This document shows positions 35,515 to 45,174 of a stretch of 64,000 nucleotides of DNA, piece after piece. The stretch lies in the NCBI RefSeq assembly GCF_019457615.1, contig NZ_CP080414.1, positions 2,602,501 through 2,666,500 on the forward strand, in the 5' to 3' direction. The notes under the pieces were generated by a model. It did not search any database. It was not told the origin of the DNA and saw only the letters and a program-made list of their open reading frames with translations. Numbering within the stretch: position 1 is the first letter of the stretch; each line of letters begins with the position of its first letter. Origin of the DNA: Shewanella zhangzhouensis (GTDB taxonomy: Bacteria > Pseudomonadota > Gammaproteobacteria > Enterobacterales > Shewanellaceae). A program made the translations under genes and the position numbers.

Positions 35515-36307
35515 ACATCACCCCAGCGACGAGATGTTGCTTGCCCATGCTGCCGGCGAAACTGTGCTTGGTCTGGCGATTGCGCTCAGTGCACACTGTG
35601 AGCTTTGCCCTGCCTGCGCGGCAAAAGTGGAGCATTTTCAGCACAAATTGGCTATGCATCACCTGCCTCTTCCAGACCAAACAAGCGAGGCTGCCCGCAG
35701 TGGCGCCATCAGTGAAAGTGTATCCAAGGGAAGCGTTGACCAGTCAGGTGTAGCATCTGGAGATAGCGCTTGGAACAGTTCTTGGGATAGTTCTTGGGAG
35801 AGCCAGGATAACAGCCTTGACTCCCTTTTTGATGCCATTACAGCCACGCCCGCGGCAAGTGCGGTTGAGACATCCGCACACGACTGCAGTACTGTGTCGC
35901 TGGCAACCGAGGTGAAAGGTTTCAGTTATTCCTTGCCTAAAGCATTCAGGTCTTTTGTTGCCAACCCTGCACTGGCCTCCAGCTGGAGTGGTATTGGTCA
36001 CGTAAGCCGTATGCGTTTGGATACCCGGGACGGTAAAGCCCGTTCCAGCCTGCTGCACATCGCCGCCGGTGGCGAAATACCCGAGCATACCCATAAGGGG
36101 CAGGAAATCACCCTGCTGCTTCATGGTCACTTCAGCGATGAAATGGGCGACTATGCACCCGGGGACTTTATGGTGACTGACGCCCGGCACCAACACACAC
36201 CAAAGACCCTTGATGGCTGCCTGTGCTTCACAGTGGTTGACGCACCGCTGCACTTCACCAAGGGGTTATCCAAGCTGCTTAATCCCATAGGTGAGCTGAT
36301 TTACTGA
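35507..36307 (+). CDS. chrR: Anti-sigma factor ChrR with extended linker
   Basis: This 266-residue cytosolic protein has an N-terminal anti-sigma domain with zinc ligands H5 and H30-x3-C34-x2-C37, matching the known ChrR pattern. The C-terminal cupin domain (about residues 180-255) has metal ligands in GGEIPEHTHKGQEITLLLHG and ARHQHTP. It holds RpoE inactive until singlet oxygen triggers release. The two domains are separated by about 100 residues, longer than in the Rhodobacter protein (213 residues in total, from memory), and this region includes a Ser/Trp repeat (WNSSWDSSWES, about residues 86-96). The ATG overlaps the rpoE stop region. A terminator follows. Confidence 0.9.
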   Translation: MIKHHPSDEMLLAHAAGETVLGLAIALSAHCELCPACAAKVEHFQHKLAMHHLPLPDQTSEAARSGAISESVSKGSVDQSGVASGDSAWNSSWDSSWESQDNSLDSLFDAITATPAASAVETSAHDCSTVSLATEVKGFSYSLPKAFRSFVANPALASSWSGIGHVSRMRLDTRDGKARSSLLHIAAGGEIPEHTHKGQEITLLLHGHFSDEMGDYAPGDFMVTDARHQHTPKTLDGCLCFTVVDAPLHFTKGLSKLLNPIGELIY

Positions 36308-36335
36308 CTCTGTCAGCGCAGTATTGGCTACCAAT

Positions 36336-36363
36336 AACAAAGCGGGCAAATGCCCGCTTTGTT
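36336..36363. terminator. Bidirectional terminator
   Basis: AACAAAGCGGGCA / TGCCCGCTTTGTT forms a near-perfect hairpin between convergent chrR and the SpmAB gene. Confidence 0.8.
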
Positions 36364-36378
36364 GTCTTATCGATAAAA

Positions 36379-37662
36379 TCAGCCATAAAACCAGTAACAC
36401 ACGCCAATCGCCGCCAGGATCCCCGCCAAATCAGCAACCAGGGCACAGCCCACGGCATGACGACTGTATTTAATCCCAACGGCACCAAAATACACAGCAA
36501 GTACATAAAATGTCGTTTCGGTCGAGCCCTGAAGCACAGCCGCCAGGCGTCCGGCAAAGGAGTCAACACCATAGTGGTCCATGGTCTCCAGCATCATGGC
36601 CCTGGCGCCACTGCCGCTGAACGGTTTCATCAGTGCCGTGGGCATGGCATCCACAAACCGGGTATCGCCGCCCAAGCCATTTACCAAGGCCGCCAGCAGC
36701 GATAACAGATAATCCAGGGCTCCCGATGCGCGTAACAGCCCAATCGCCAGCAGCATGGCCAACAGGAAGGGAATGAGTTTAATCGCCTGCCCGAAGCCCT
36801 CTTTGGCACCTTCAACAAACTCATCGTAAATGGCAACCCGTCGCCAGGCGGCACCGAGAATAAACAGAAACAGCAAACCCAACAAAACGCCATTGCCCAT
36901 GGCGCCGGACACTCTGGCTATCTCTTCCGCGGCAAGGGTGCCAAGATAAAAAACCAGCGCCGACAAACTGCCTAAAATCAGAGCCCCGTAACCGAGCACG
37001 ACGGCAGAGAACAACGCCAGACGTTGCACCAACGCCACCGCCAATAACCCCGCCAGTGTCGAAGCCGTAGTAGCGAGTAAAATAGGTAAAAACACATCGG
37101 CCGGGGACGCCGCGCCCTGCTGCGCCCGATATAAAAACACGGTTACAGGAACAAGGGTCACAGAGGAGGTATTGAGTACCAGAAACAATATCTGGGCATT
37201 GCTCGCGGTTTCCTTATCGGGATTGACACTGTGCAAATCCTGCATGGCTTTTAACCCCAGGGGGGTGGCGGCATTATCCAGACCGAGCACATTGGCGGTG
37301 AGATTCATGGTAACACTGCCAAACGCCTTATGACCGCGGGGAATCTCGGGCATAAGCTTGCAAAGCAATGGCTCGGTGCATCGCGCAAGCAGCGACACCA
37401 TACCGGCTTTTTCACCCACTCTCATCAAGCCCATCCATAGGGCAAGCACACCAATCAACCCCAGGGCTATCTCTGCCGCGAGTTTGGCACTGGCAAACAG
37501 TCCTTCAACCGATGAAGCAAGGACGGCAGTATCTCCCTGAAACAACCTCAGCAGAATTGCCAGAAGGCTTACCGTAAAAAAAACCAGCCATACCCGATTC
37601 AGCACACCTTGCCCCCAATTCCTCCGGCCACTGACGAGGGATTTCTGATATACTCCCGCCAT
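36379..37662 (-). CDS. SpmA-SpmB fusion, nucleoside-recognition membrane protein
   Basis: This 427-residue inner-membrane protein has around ten helices. The first half matches SpmA (TANVLGLDNAATPLGLKAMQ) and the second half matches SpmB (TALMKPFSGSGARAMMLE; GSTETTFYVLAVYFGAVGIK), each with a Gate/nucleoside-recognition domain. In Bacillus these act in spore-core dehydration; here the role is unknown and may be solute transport. The start is uncertain: ATG 37662 or GTG 37605 (GGGGG nearby), which gives MLNRVWLVFF, closer to the family start. The gene is divergent from rsmF. Confidence 0.85.
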   Translation of the reverse strand: MAGVYQKSLVSGRRNWGQGVLNRVWLVFFTVSLLAILLRLFQGDTAVLASSVEGLFASAKLAAEIALGLIGVLALWMGLMRVGEKAGMVSLLARCTEPLLCKLMPEIPRGHKAFGSVTMNLTANVLGLDNAATPLGLKAMQDLHSVNPDKETASNAQILFLVLNTSSVTLVPVTVFLYRAQQGAASPADVFLPILLATTASTLAGLLAVALVQRLALFSAVVLGYGALILGSLSALVFYLGTLAAEEIARVSGAMGNGVLLGLLFLFILGAAWRRVAIYDEFVEGAKEGFGQAIKLIPFLLAMLLAIGLLRASGALDYLLSLLAALVNGLGGDTRFVDAMPTALMKPFSGSGARAMMLETMDHYGVDSFAGRLAAVLQGSTETTFYVLAVYFGAVGIKYSRHAVGCALVADLAGILAAIGVCYWFYG

Positions 37663-37684
37663 TCGCTTTAAGCTCTGTCGCGTT

Positions 37685-39088
37685 ATGGTTCAATTAAATC
37701 AAAAATTTATCAATAGCATTGCGCAAGAAATGCCGCCACACCTCTCGATGGATGATTTCATCCACTATTGTGGCTTGCCGCTGCGCCTGTCTATCCGGGT
37801 CAATACCCTGAAAATCACATCGGACGCGCTTCGCTCCATACTTGAGCCCCGTGGCTGGCAATTTGAACCTGTGCCCTGGTGTGAAGACGGTTTTTGGGTA
37901 ACAGTGCCCGACGACTGCCAGCCGGGCAATTTAACCGAGCACTATCAGGGGCTGTTTTACATTCAGGAAGCCAGCTCCATGATGCCGCCTTCCGCGCTGT
38001 TTTTGGACAAAGAGCCAAGGCAACTCTTGCTGGATGTGGCGTCGGCTCCCGGCTCAAAAACCACCCAGCTGGCCGCACTGATGCACAATCAGGGGCTTAT
38101 CATCGCCAATGAATATTCGGCCTCCCGCACCAAGGCACTGCACGCCAATTTACAGCGTATGGGTGTCGCCAATGTGGCAATCACCCAATTTGATGGCAGA
38201 GTTTTTGGTGCGCATTTATACGAGACGCTGGATGCGATTCAACTGGATGCCCCCTGCAGCGGTGAAGGCACGGTTCGTAAGGATCCCTTGAGTCTCAAAA
38301 ACTGGTGTCCGGACGAGATTGAAGCCATTGCCGAACTGCAGCGTGACCTGATTGACTCCGCTTTTCAGGCCCTGAAACCCGGTGGCGTGCTGGTGTACTC
38401 GACCTGCACCTTGAACCGCCGCGAGAATGAAGATGTTTGCCACTTTTTAAAAGCGCGCTACGGCGATGCTGTGACTTTTGAATCCCTGAAAGACCTCTTT
38501 AAAGGTGCAGATAAAGCACTGACAGAAGAAGGCTTTTTACACATCTGGCCGCAAATTTACGACAGCGAAGGCTTTTTTGTCGCCCGTATCCGAAAAACCT
38601 CCAGCGTAGAAAGAAATACCGATGACCCCAGGTTTGTGAGCAAGTTCCCCTTTGTTGCAGCCAACCGCAAAGAGCTCAGCGCCCTTGAAGAGGCGATGTC
38701 GGCCCTGGGGGTGTCTCTGCCGGAAGATGCTGTGATAGTGACCCGGGATGGCGAGTTTTGGTTAATGCCAGCGCCACTCGACAGCCTGCTCACTAAAATG
38801 CGCTTTCAGCGAATTGGGATACGGCTTGCGGAAACGCAAAAGCACGGTATCAAGGTTCGCCATGAAGCTGTGATGGCGCTGCCTTGCCATCAGATGCTCG
38901 CGATTGAACCTGAGGCGGCAAAACAGTATCTGATGGGGCGAGATATCGCGCTCGATACTGCAGGAAAGGCGCAGGGAGAAAAAATTCTTTCACTGCATGG
39001 TGCACCACTCGGCATTGCCAAGCATCTGGGAAATAAGCTTAAAAACAACTTGCCAAGGGATCTCTGTCGCGACAACGTGCAGAACTGA
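37685..39088 (+). CDS. rsmF: 16S rRNA m5C1407 methyltransferase RsmF
   Basis: This 467-residue RNA cytosine-C5 methyltransferase acts on the small ribosomal subunit. SAM motif I is LLDVASAPGSKTTQLAAL. Catalytic cysteines lie in LDAPCSGEGTVRKDP (motif IV) and YSTCTLNRRENEDV (motif VI). A C-terminal PUA-like extension (about residues 320-460) distinguishes RsmF from RsmB. There is no strong ribosome site before ATG 37685. A terminator lies 150 bases after the stop. Confidence 0.92.
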   Translation: MVQLNQKFINSIAQEMPPHLSMDDFIHYCGLPLRLSIRVNTLKITSDALRSILEPRGWQFEPVPWCEDGFWVTVPDDCQPGNLTEHYQGLFYIQEASSMMPPSALFLDKEPRQLLLDVASAPGSKTTQLAALMHNQGLIIANEYSASRTKALHANLQRMGVANVAITQFDGRVFGAHLYETLDAIQLDAPCSGEGTVRKDPLSLKNWCPDEIEAIAELQRDLIDSAFQALKPGGVLVYSTCTLNRRENEDVCHFLKARYGDAVTFESLKDLFKGADKALTEEGFLHIWPQIYDSEGFFVARIRKTSSVERNTDDPRFVSKFPFVAANRKELSALEEAMSALGVSLPEDAVIVTRDGEFWLMPAPLDSLLTKMRFQRIGIRLAETQKHGIKVRHEAVMALPCHQMLAIEPEAAKQYLMGRDIALDTAGKAQGEKILSLHGAPLGIAKHLGNKLKNNLPRDLCRDNVQN

Positions 39089-39164
39089 AACCGTTAACCG
39101 CATGCAGTACGACTGCGGTGAAAATATTTTGCTTAAAATTTCAGCAAACCCTGAATTGCTGTCC

Positions 39165-39277
39165 TACAATCATTGACAGTGATATTCAATCCCCTTTTGC
39201 GACCGAATAGCGCACGGCTCTTTATGAGCCATTCCCCTGGGCCCAAAACAATTGGAATAGTTTTGGGCCTTTTTTTA
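39165..39277 (+). other. Stretch with possible -10 box and strong terminator
   Basis: TACAAT (39165-39170) is followed about 70 bases later by GGCCCAAAAC / GTTTTGGGCC (39240-39269) with a 7-base T-run. The hairpin is a good terminator for rsmF, and possibly for a short RNA starting near 39177. The -35 is weak, so the small-RNA reading is speculative; the terminator is solid. Confidence 0.5.
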
Positions 39278-39285
39278 TCTGCCAA

Positions 39286-40074
39286 TCAGCGACCTGCCAA
39301 TCGTGCCGCATCCTTAAACAGGGTAAAGAAGTTATTAGTGGTGAACTCGGCAAGTTCAGGGAATTTTTCACCACGCAGTTCTGCCACAAATTCCGCCACA
39401 TCTCGCACATAGGCGGGCTGATTTTCCTGACCTCGATGAGGAACCGGTGCCAGATAAGGCGAGTCGGTTTCAACCAGCAGTCTGTCTTTTGGCACTTTGC
39501 GGATGACCTCACGCAGCTCAGAGGCATTTTTGAAGGTCACTATCCCGGATACCGAAATATAAAAACCCAGATCCATGGCTGCCTTGGCCATTTCCCAGTT
39601 TTCGGTAAAACAATGCAGTACGCCACCCACAGTATCTGCCCCGCCCTGCTTAAGCAGCTTGATGGTATCTTCGCGGGCATCCCGGGTATGAACAATCAGT
39701 GGCTTATTCACATCACGGGCCAGTGCGATTTGCTGCTCAAAACACTGTAATTGCAACTCACGACTGTCATCGGCGTAATAGTAATCCAGGCCGGTTTCAC
39801 CGATAGCCACCACCCGGGGATGGGCAGCAAACTGCTTGAGCTCATTCAGATCCAGGCCTTCTTTTACATCCAATGGATGCACACCACTGGACAGAAACAC
39901 ATTGTCAAATTGCTCGACCCGGGCACACATGGATTCAAATCCCTTCTGTCGGACGTTGACGCACAGCACATAGTCAACGCCCCGCGCCTTGGCGCCTTTG
40001 AGCATGTCAGCCAAAGACGCATCACAGGGGGCGGCTTTTAATCTGTCGAGGTGACAATGGGAATCGATAAGCAA
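39286..40074 (-). CDS. ycfH: TatD-family metal-dependent hydrolase (YcfH)
   Basis: This 262-residue TIM-barrel hydrolase has metal ligands in LIDSHCHLDRL, GETGLDYYY, LIVHTRDA, GVLHCFTENWEMAK and LVETDSPYLAPVP. The family has nuclease (DNase/3' exonuclease) activity. Length and position favour YcfH over TatD itself. It is the last gene of a run beginning at pabC and ends close to the rsmF terminator. Confidence 0.92.
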   Translation of the reverse strand: MLIDSHCHLDRLKAAPCDASLADMLKGAKARGVDYVLCVNVRQKGFESMCARVEQFDNVFLSSGVHPLDVKEGLDLNELKQFAAHPRVVAIGETGLDYYYADDSRELQLQCFEQQIALARDVNKPLIVHTRDAREDTIKLLKQGGADTVGGVLHCFTENWEMAKAAMDLGFYISVSGIVTFKNASELREVIRKVPKDRLLVETDSPYLAPVPHRGQENQPAYVRDVAEFVAELRGEKFPELAEFTTNNFFTLFKDAARLAGR

Positions 40075-40119
40075 AGTGAGGATCCTGCCAATAGTGAAAA
40101 GGATGGCAAGGATAGCGGC

Positions 40120-40446
40120 CTACATGGTACAGGTCAAATCGCCGGATGCCAGCTCTCTGGAAAGCAGATTTTCAATATGGTGTTTGTGGGTGTCGGCATC
40201 GGAAACGATTTTAAGACCAACGCCGGGAGGACGACCACCGGAGGCGCCGACAGGGTTTATCCAAACCACTATGCCTCTGAGTTGATGTACCGTGGTTGCC
40301 CCGGGGAGTCGATAAGCCACTGTCATTTCCTGCCCCAGGAAATGGCTTTCGCTGGTGGAAACAAACAGCCCCGCCGGCTTAATAAAAGGCATGTAGGCAC
40401 GATACAGCTGATGCAAGGTATCGAAGTTAACCACCAGATCTACCAT
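40120..40446 (-). CDS. pilZ: PilZ protein of type IV pilus biogenesis
   Basis: This 108-residue single-domain PilZ protein (LHQLYRAYMPFIKPAGLFVS; RGIVVWINPVGASGGRPPGV) lacks the N-terminal RxxxR and the (D/N)xSxxG motif that bind cyclic-di-GMP. It thus belongs to the type IV pilus PilZ class that interacts with PilB and FimX-like proteins. It starts 3 bases after the holB stop. Its place between holB and tatD is conserved in many gammaproteobacteria. Confidence 0.9.
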   Translation of the reverse strand: MVDLVVNFDTLHQLYRAYMPFIKPAGLFVSTSESHFLGQEMTVAYRLPGATTVHQLRGIVVWINPVGASGGRPPGVGLKIVSDADTHKHHIENLLSRELASGDLTCTM

Positions 40447-40449
40447 AGG

Positions 40450-41364
40450 CTAGTTTTCTTTTATTCTCTGATATTCTGAAACAATCTTTTGACATAGTGC
40501 CAGATAATTGACGCTCGGCATAGTACTTAACATATGACAAACGCTCATAACTTCGCCAGCCAATCCTGCCAATCTTGATGCCAAAAGCGGATCCTCTTTT
40601 GCTGTTACAGCGAGGCCAGCCATCAATTCAACGTACAAAACCTTAAGAGCATCAGTTATTTGGTCTTCAGCAATTTCTTTCAAGCTAGCACACAGATGGC
40701 CCGTCGACAAACTGCTTCGCCAATCTTTTCGGATGTTTTCAAGTACGCTTATGTAATTGTTTTGCAAGTACTCTGCCAATTTGATGGGGCCGCCCACAAC
40801 CGGCAAACACCAGAGTGCCTCAGTGCCAAGCCCCTGATGCGCCAACCAGGCGGCGATTTGACTTTGGTTAGGCGCCACAAACGCCAACTTTTGACAGCGA
40901 CTCTGCAAGGTGGGGAGCAGGCGTGCAGGTGTATTACTGTGCAATAGGATCAGGGTGTTGGCACCGGGCTCTTCCAGGGTTTTCAACAGCGCATTGGCCG
41001 ACGCGGTATTCATGCGCTCAGCCGCTTCAATGATGGCTACCCGCCTGCCACCTTGTTGGGCGGTGGTCGAAAGCCGGGCAATAAGTTCACGGATCTGGTC
41101 GATTTTAATTTGAGCCCCATCGGCTTTGATGGGGTAAAAATCCGGATGATTTCCCGCACTGAATAACTGACAACTTTTACATTGGCCGCAGAGTCCAGAC
41201 ACAACGGGAGAGGTGCAGAGTGCCGTTTGCGCAAGTTGATTAACCAGCATCGAAGCGCCCAGCCCTTCATCCACGCCCACCAACACCGCATGGGGCATGC
41301 GCCCTGAGGTTAACAAGGCCGTAAAATCGGCCAAAGGCTGAGAAAGCCAGGGAATGGCAGTCAT
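40450..41364 (-). CDS. holB: DNA polymerase III delta-prime subunit
   Basis: This 304-residue clamp-loader subunit has a degenerate P-loop (VGVDEGLGASMLVNQ, no GK-S/T), as expected for delta-prime, which does not hydrolyse ATP. The zinc site is C-x8-C-x2-C-x2-C in CTSPVVSGLCGQCKSCQLF. The sensor/arginine region NALLKTLEEPGANTLILLHS includes the SRC motif (LQSRCQKL). It sits between tmk and pilZ, the classical order. The 3' third is less GC-rich than the rest. Confidence 0.92.
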   Translation of the reverse strand: MTAIPWLSQPLADFTALLTSGRMPHAVLVGVDEGLGASMLVNQLAQTALCTSPVVSGLCGQCKSCQLFSAGNHPDFYPIKADGAQIKIDQIRELIARLSTTAQQGGRRVAIIEAAERMNTASANALLKTLEEPGANTLILLHSNTPARLLPTLQSRCQKLAFVAPNQSQIAAWLAHQGLGTEALWCLPVVGGPIKLAEYLQNNYISVLENIRKDWRSSLSTGHLCASLKEIAEDQITDALKVLYVELMAGLAVTAKEDPLLASRLAGLAGEVMSVCHMLSTMPSVNYLALCQKIVSEYQRIKEN

Positions 41365-41379
41365 AGGTCTCCTTGCCCT

Positions 41380-42006
41380 TTACAGGGCTATGCTTAAGCA
41401 GGCAAGAATGTCCTTGTGTACCTCGTTAAGTGGCTTGGAAGCATCAATTACCACTATGGATCTGTCATCCCTCGCCTGAGCAAGAAAAGTCGCGCGGGCG
41501 CGGTGAAAGAAGTCTATTTCCTGTTGTTCTATCCGGTCCAAAGCGCCGCGACGGGCGGCGCGCTCCAGTCCCAGCAAGGGATCTATATCGAGATAGAGTG
41601 TCAGATCCGGCTTAAAACCGCCCAGAGTGGCGTCACTGATGGTTTTGACCAACGACATCAACCCGCGACCGCCCCCCTGATAGGCGATGGAAGATAGATT
41701 GTGTCTGTCTCCCAGCACCCAGCGACCCGATGCCAACGAGGGTTTAATGACGTTCGCGACCAACTGTGCGCGGGCCGCGTAAAACAGCAAACATTCGGCT
41801 TCATCACAGAGAGGATCGCCAGGCTCGGCATTTTTCACCAGGTCGCGGATTTTTTCCGCCAGCGGTGTTCCGCCGGGTTCGCGGGTGCACACGGGCGCCA
41901 TGCCGGTGTGCTTTTCGATAAAGTCATGCACCAGCGTGATGGCGCTGGACTTACCTGCGCCTTCAAGCCCCTCAATCACAATGAATTTACCGGGATTTTG
42001 CGTCAT
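41380..42006 (-). CDS. tmk: Thymidylate kinase
   Basis: This 208-residue kinase converts dTMP to dTDP. The P-loop is [15 protein letters not shown], the DR-x motif is in [19 protein letters not shown] and the lid region is [17 protein letters not shown]. Its start overlaps the mltG end by 4 bases. It is part of the pabC-mltG-tmk-holB operon. Confidence 0.95.
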   Translation of the reverse strand: MTQNPGKFIVIEGLEGAGKSSAITLVHDFIEKHTGMAPVCTREPGGTPLAEKIRDLVKNAEPGDPLCDEAECLLFYAARAQLVANVIKPSLASGRWVLGDRHNLSSIAYQGGGRGLMSLVKTISDATLGGFKPDLTLYLDIDPLLGLERAARRGALDRIEQQEIDFFHRARATFLAQARDDRSIVVIDASKPLNEVHKDILACLSIAL

Positions 42007-43013
42007 TTTTGCTTTCTCTGAAATTGGTTTACTGCGCGATTGTGTTCAGCGAGCGTGCGGGAGAACACGTGACTGCCATCGTTTCTGGACACAAAGTAAA
42101 GGTAATCTGATTGGGCCGGTTGTGCCGCTGCCATCAAGGCTTCACGCCCTGGCGCCGCAATCGGCGTAGGTGGCAGTCCCTGAATGCGATAGGTGTTAAA
42201 GGGCGTATCCTCACGCAGATCTTTTCGGGTGATATTGCCGTTAAAGCGCTCCCCCATGCCATAAATCACCGTGGGGTCTGTCTGCAGCCGCATTCCCTTT
42301 CGCAGCCGGTTGATAAACACGGCCGCAATTAATGGGCGCTCTTCGGCCTTGCCGGTCTCTTTCTCTATGATGGACGCGAGGATAAGCAGCTCATAGGCAC
42401 TCGCCAGAGGTAGATCGGGTGCTCTGGCCTGCCAGGCCGCTGCCAGCTCTTGCTGCATCTTCAGGTAGCTCTGGGTAAGGAGCTTTTCCACGTCCTGATT
42501 GGCATGATAGCTATAAGTGTCGGGGAAAAATTTACCTTCGGGCAATCCGGAATCATCACCGTTCGCCTTGAGAACCTTAAGGAAAACATCCGCTTCCCAA
42601 TTCAGTCTCGGGGCAGTTTCCAGCTTTGGCTGCCATTCCCGCAGCGTTTGGCCTTCGACCAGAGTGATTGCGAAGTCTTTCACTTTACCGCTGATAAGTT
42701 TATCCAGCAGTGATTTGACGGTGTCGCCCGGGGTAATTTCATACAACCCCTGACGAATCCCCGCCATGGCGGGATTTAATCGCAGATACCAATCGTAATG
42801 CCATGAGGGCTCAAGGAGTCCCTGTTCAACCAACTCTTTGCCCAATGCGCGGGCATTGGTTCCCCGATTGAGCTCCAGTTCCCTTGACTGTTCAAGCATC
42901 AGCGGCCTGTTGGCAAAGGTTTCAAGCTCTTTCATACCCCATAACGCCGTAACGGCGCCGAGTAAGGTCAGGGTCATAATCGCCCCGACTATCCCAATGA
43001 AAATTCTCTTCAT
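42003..43013 (-). CDS. mltG: Endolytic murein transglycosylase MltG
   Basis: This 336-residue inner-membrane protein has one N-terminal helix ([20 protein letters not shown]) and a periplasmic YceG-like domain. The catalytic Glu is in [20 protein letters not shown], with conserved [10 protein letters not shown] and [18 protein letters not shown]. It releases nascent glycan strands and sets their length. It overlaps both neighbours, pabC and tmk, by 4 bases, so translation is coupled. Confidence 0.95.
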   Translation of the reverse strand: MKRIFIGIVGAIMTLTLLGAVTALWGMKELETFANRPLMLEQSRELELNRGTNARALGKELVEQGLLEPSWHYDWYLRLNPAMAGIRQGLYEITPGDTVKSLLDKLISGKVKDFAITLVEGQTLREWQPKLETAPRLNWEADVFLKVLKANGDDSGLPEGKFFPDTYSYHANQDVEKLLTQSYLKMQQELAAAWQARAPDLPLASAYELLILASIIEKETGKAEERPLIAAVFINRLRKGMRLQTDPTVIYGMGERFNGNITRKDLREDTPFNTYRIQGLPPTPIAAPGREALMAAAQPAQSDYLYFVSRNDGSHVFSRTLAEHNRAVNQFQRKQK

Positions 43014-43900
43014 AAATTCAATTCCAGTGCATCGCGAATGCTCTGGCTTTCAGCAAAAACCTGGTAATGAAAGGTATCGATACGCACCACGTCCACCAGC
43101 CCAAGCAGGCTGTTGCACATGATGACTGCCTGCGCCTTTGCCAACATATCGGGACAAAGCTTATCGGCAACCACCCTGTAGCCTCGTTCCAGCAAGGCCT
43201 GAATTATCTGCTCGCGCATTACGCCCGAGACACCGGCAAAGGCATGATAAGGCGTGTAGGCGGTATCACCTGAGATGAAAAACAGGTTGGCCATGGATGC
43301 TTCAATCAGGGCGCCATCCGTGTCCGACACCAAAAAATCCTGTGCCCATTCCGGCATATGCTGAGCGCGAATAAGCACCTGTTCGAGACGGTTAAGGTGC
43401 TTCATTCCCGCAAGCTTTGGCTGCTTGGCAAGGTTTAGTTCACTGGAGAAGAGGCAAATACCTTTACGTTGCCAGTCGCGGTAATGGGCAGGAACGTCAA
43501 AGGCACTGAGCACCGCCTGAGGGCTGGCTTCATCGGGAGCCTGATAGCCACGGCCACCGGGTCCGCGGCTGATTAGCAGCTTCAGGCCTCTCGGGTTTTG
43601 ATGTTTGGCCTGGGCCTTGGCGGCCAAGACCAGCCTGCTCTCTATATCCTTGATATCCAGCACAAAGCCCAGGCGGCACGCACCCTGTTGTAAGCGAGAT
43701 AAGTGGGTATCGAGAAACGCGACTTCACCTTTGGGTGTCAGCGCCATGGTGGCAAAAAGGCCATCGCCATAGGCGAGGCCTCTGTCCATTGGGGATATGC
43801 CCTGAGCATGAGCGGAATGAGCTGACTCCAGGGTTAAATCGAGCCAGCTGAGCCCGGCAGTTGCCTTGCCCTTACCGCTTTCCATGGTCACCTTGGCCAT
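43010..43900 (-). CDS. pabC: Aminodeoxychorismate lyase
   Basis: This 296-residue fold-IV PLP enzyme makes 4-aminobenzoate for folate. The PLP lysine is in GMKHLNRLEQVLIRAQ. RGLAYGDGLFATMAL and the substrate/phosphate loop ALIEASMANLFFISGD are conserved. The N-terminus is about 15 residues longer than in E. coli PabC. The stop overlaps the mltG start by 4 bases. The gene starts 8 bases after the dcd stop, so dcd may be cotranscribed. Confidence 0.9.
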   Translation of the reverse strand: MAKVTMESGKGKATAGLSWLDLTLESAHSAHAQGISPMDRGLAYGDGLFATMALTPKGEVAFLDTHLSRLQQGACRLGFVLDIKDIESRLVLAAKAQAKHQNPRGLKLLISRGPGGRGYQAPDEASPQAVLSAFDVPAHYRDWQRKGICLFSSELNLAKQPKLAGMKHLNRLEQVLIRAQHMPEWAQDFLVSDTDGALIEASMANLFFISGDTAYTPYHAFAGVSGVMREQIIQALLERGYRVVADKLCPDMLAKAQAVIMCNSLLGLVDVVRIDTFHYQVFAESQSIRDALELNL

Positions 43901-43908
43901 GGGCAGAC

Positions 43909-44493
43909 TCAGGAATCCTGACTGATGCGGCTGGCCACCGCTTCCTGCTGGTCCTTGTACTTGGCGTTTTTACGCTTGTTATAGGGGCGGGACACGGGAC
44001 CGCTCAAACGTTCAAAGTTAAGCGCACCTATGGTCATGCCGGGGCGCAGTGCCAGCGGCAACTTGCCACTGTTGTAGAATTCGAGCACGATTTTGCCCTG
44101 CCAGCCCGGATCGATACGGTGCGCTGTTACGTGCACCATCAAACCTAAACGGGCCAGGGATGAACGGCCATCGAGCCAACCTACAATATCCGCCGGCAGG
44201 GTCACACTTTCCAGGGTCACCGCAAGGGCCAGTTCCCCCGGATGCAAGAAAAAGGCATCGCCATCTTTGATGTCAATTTTGTCGCTCATGACCCGGTCTA
44301 ACGCCGCCTGCACCTCGGCACTGGGGCCACTCAGATCGATAAAAGGTGCAGTGTGGTCCTGAAATACCCGAAACTGGTTCCCCAGGCGCACATCCACACT
44401 GACGCCGCTGATAGCATCAATGCTTGGGCGAGGCTCAATAAGGATGGTACCGGCATCGAGGGCCTGCTCAATTTCAAAGTCTGTCAATCGCAT
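43909..44493 (-). CDS. dcd: dCTP deaminase
   Basis: This 194-residue trimeric enzyme converts dCTP to dUTP on the route to thymidylate. Conserved motifs are [35 protein letters not shown], the catalytic Glu in [11 protein letters not shown] and [15 protein letters not shown]. The C-terminal part is the lid that closes over the nucleotide. It lies between udk and pabC on one strand, close to other nucleotide genes (udk, tmk). Confidence 0.95.
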   Translation of the reverse strand: MRLTDFEIEQALDAGTILIEPRPSIDAISGVSVDVRLGNQFRVFQDHTAPFIDLSGPSAEVQAALDRVMSDKIDIKDGDAFFLHPGELALAVTLESVTLPADIVGWLDGRSSLARLGLMVHVTAHRIDPGWQGKIVLEFYNSGKLPLALRPGMTIGALNFERLSGPVSRPYNKRKNAKYKDQQEAVASRISQDS

Positions 44494-44523
44494 CTTGCCT
44501 TTATCTCCCTGAGTTCTATGTTT

Positions 44524-45162
44524 TTATTTTGCCAACAGGTGCTGAATACGTGCCTTGAGGATATCGGTGGCAATACGGTTTTTACCCCCTCGGGGCACAA
44601 TGATGTCGGCATATTGCTTGGAAGGTTCAATAAACTGCAAAAACATCGGCCTTACCGTCTTTTGGTACTGGCTGATGACCGACTCCATGGTGCGGCCACG
44701 CTCAGCCACGTCACGGGTCAAACGGCGCAGGAAACAAATATCCAGCGGTGTATCCATAAATACCGAGGCATCCATCAAATCACGCAGATGTGGGTCGGTC
44801 AGCAGCAAGATGCCTTCAAGGATAATCACCTTCTTGGGCGTCATGGTACGGGTATCGCTCATCCGGGTATGCTCTGTGTAGCTGTACACCGGGATCTCCA
44901 CCGAGTCACCATTTTTCAGGCTTCGCAGGTGCTGTGCCAACAACTCATGGTCCATGGCCTTGGGGTGGTCATAATTGGTTTTTACCCGCTCTTCCATGGA
45001 CAGATGGCTCTGATCGCGATAATAGGCATCTTCGGCTATTACGCCTATCTGATCAGTGCCCAAATCACGGCACAACTCTTCATATATGGTTTTTGCGATA
45101 AGGCTCTTGCCCGATGCACTGGCCCCTGCAATACCAATAATGACACATTGCTGCGAATTCAT
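44524..45162 (-). CDS. udk: Uridine kinase
   Basis: This 212-residue kinase phosphorylates uridine and cytidine for salvage. The P-loop is [37 protein letters not shown] is the substrate-binding stretch. The lid motif is [17 protein letters not shown]. It starts 12 bases after the mrp stop and is probably cotranscribed with mrp and dcd. Confidence 0.95.
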   Translation of the reverse strand: MNSQQCVIIGIAGASASGKSLIAKTIYEELCRDLGTDQIGVIAEDAYYRDQSHLSMEERVKTNYDHPKAMDHELLAQHLRSLKNGDSVEIPVYSYTEHTRMSDTRTMTPKKVIILEGILLLTDPHLRDLMDASVFMDTPLDICFLRRLTRDVAERGRTMESVISQYQKTVRPMFLQFIEPSKQYADIIVPRGGKNRIATDILKARIQHLLAK

Positions 45163-45174
45163 ATACTTAAAACC

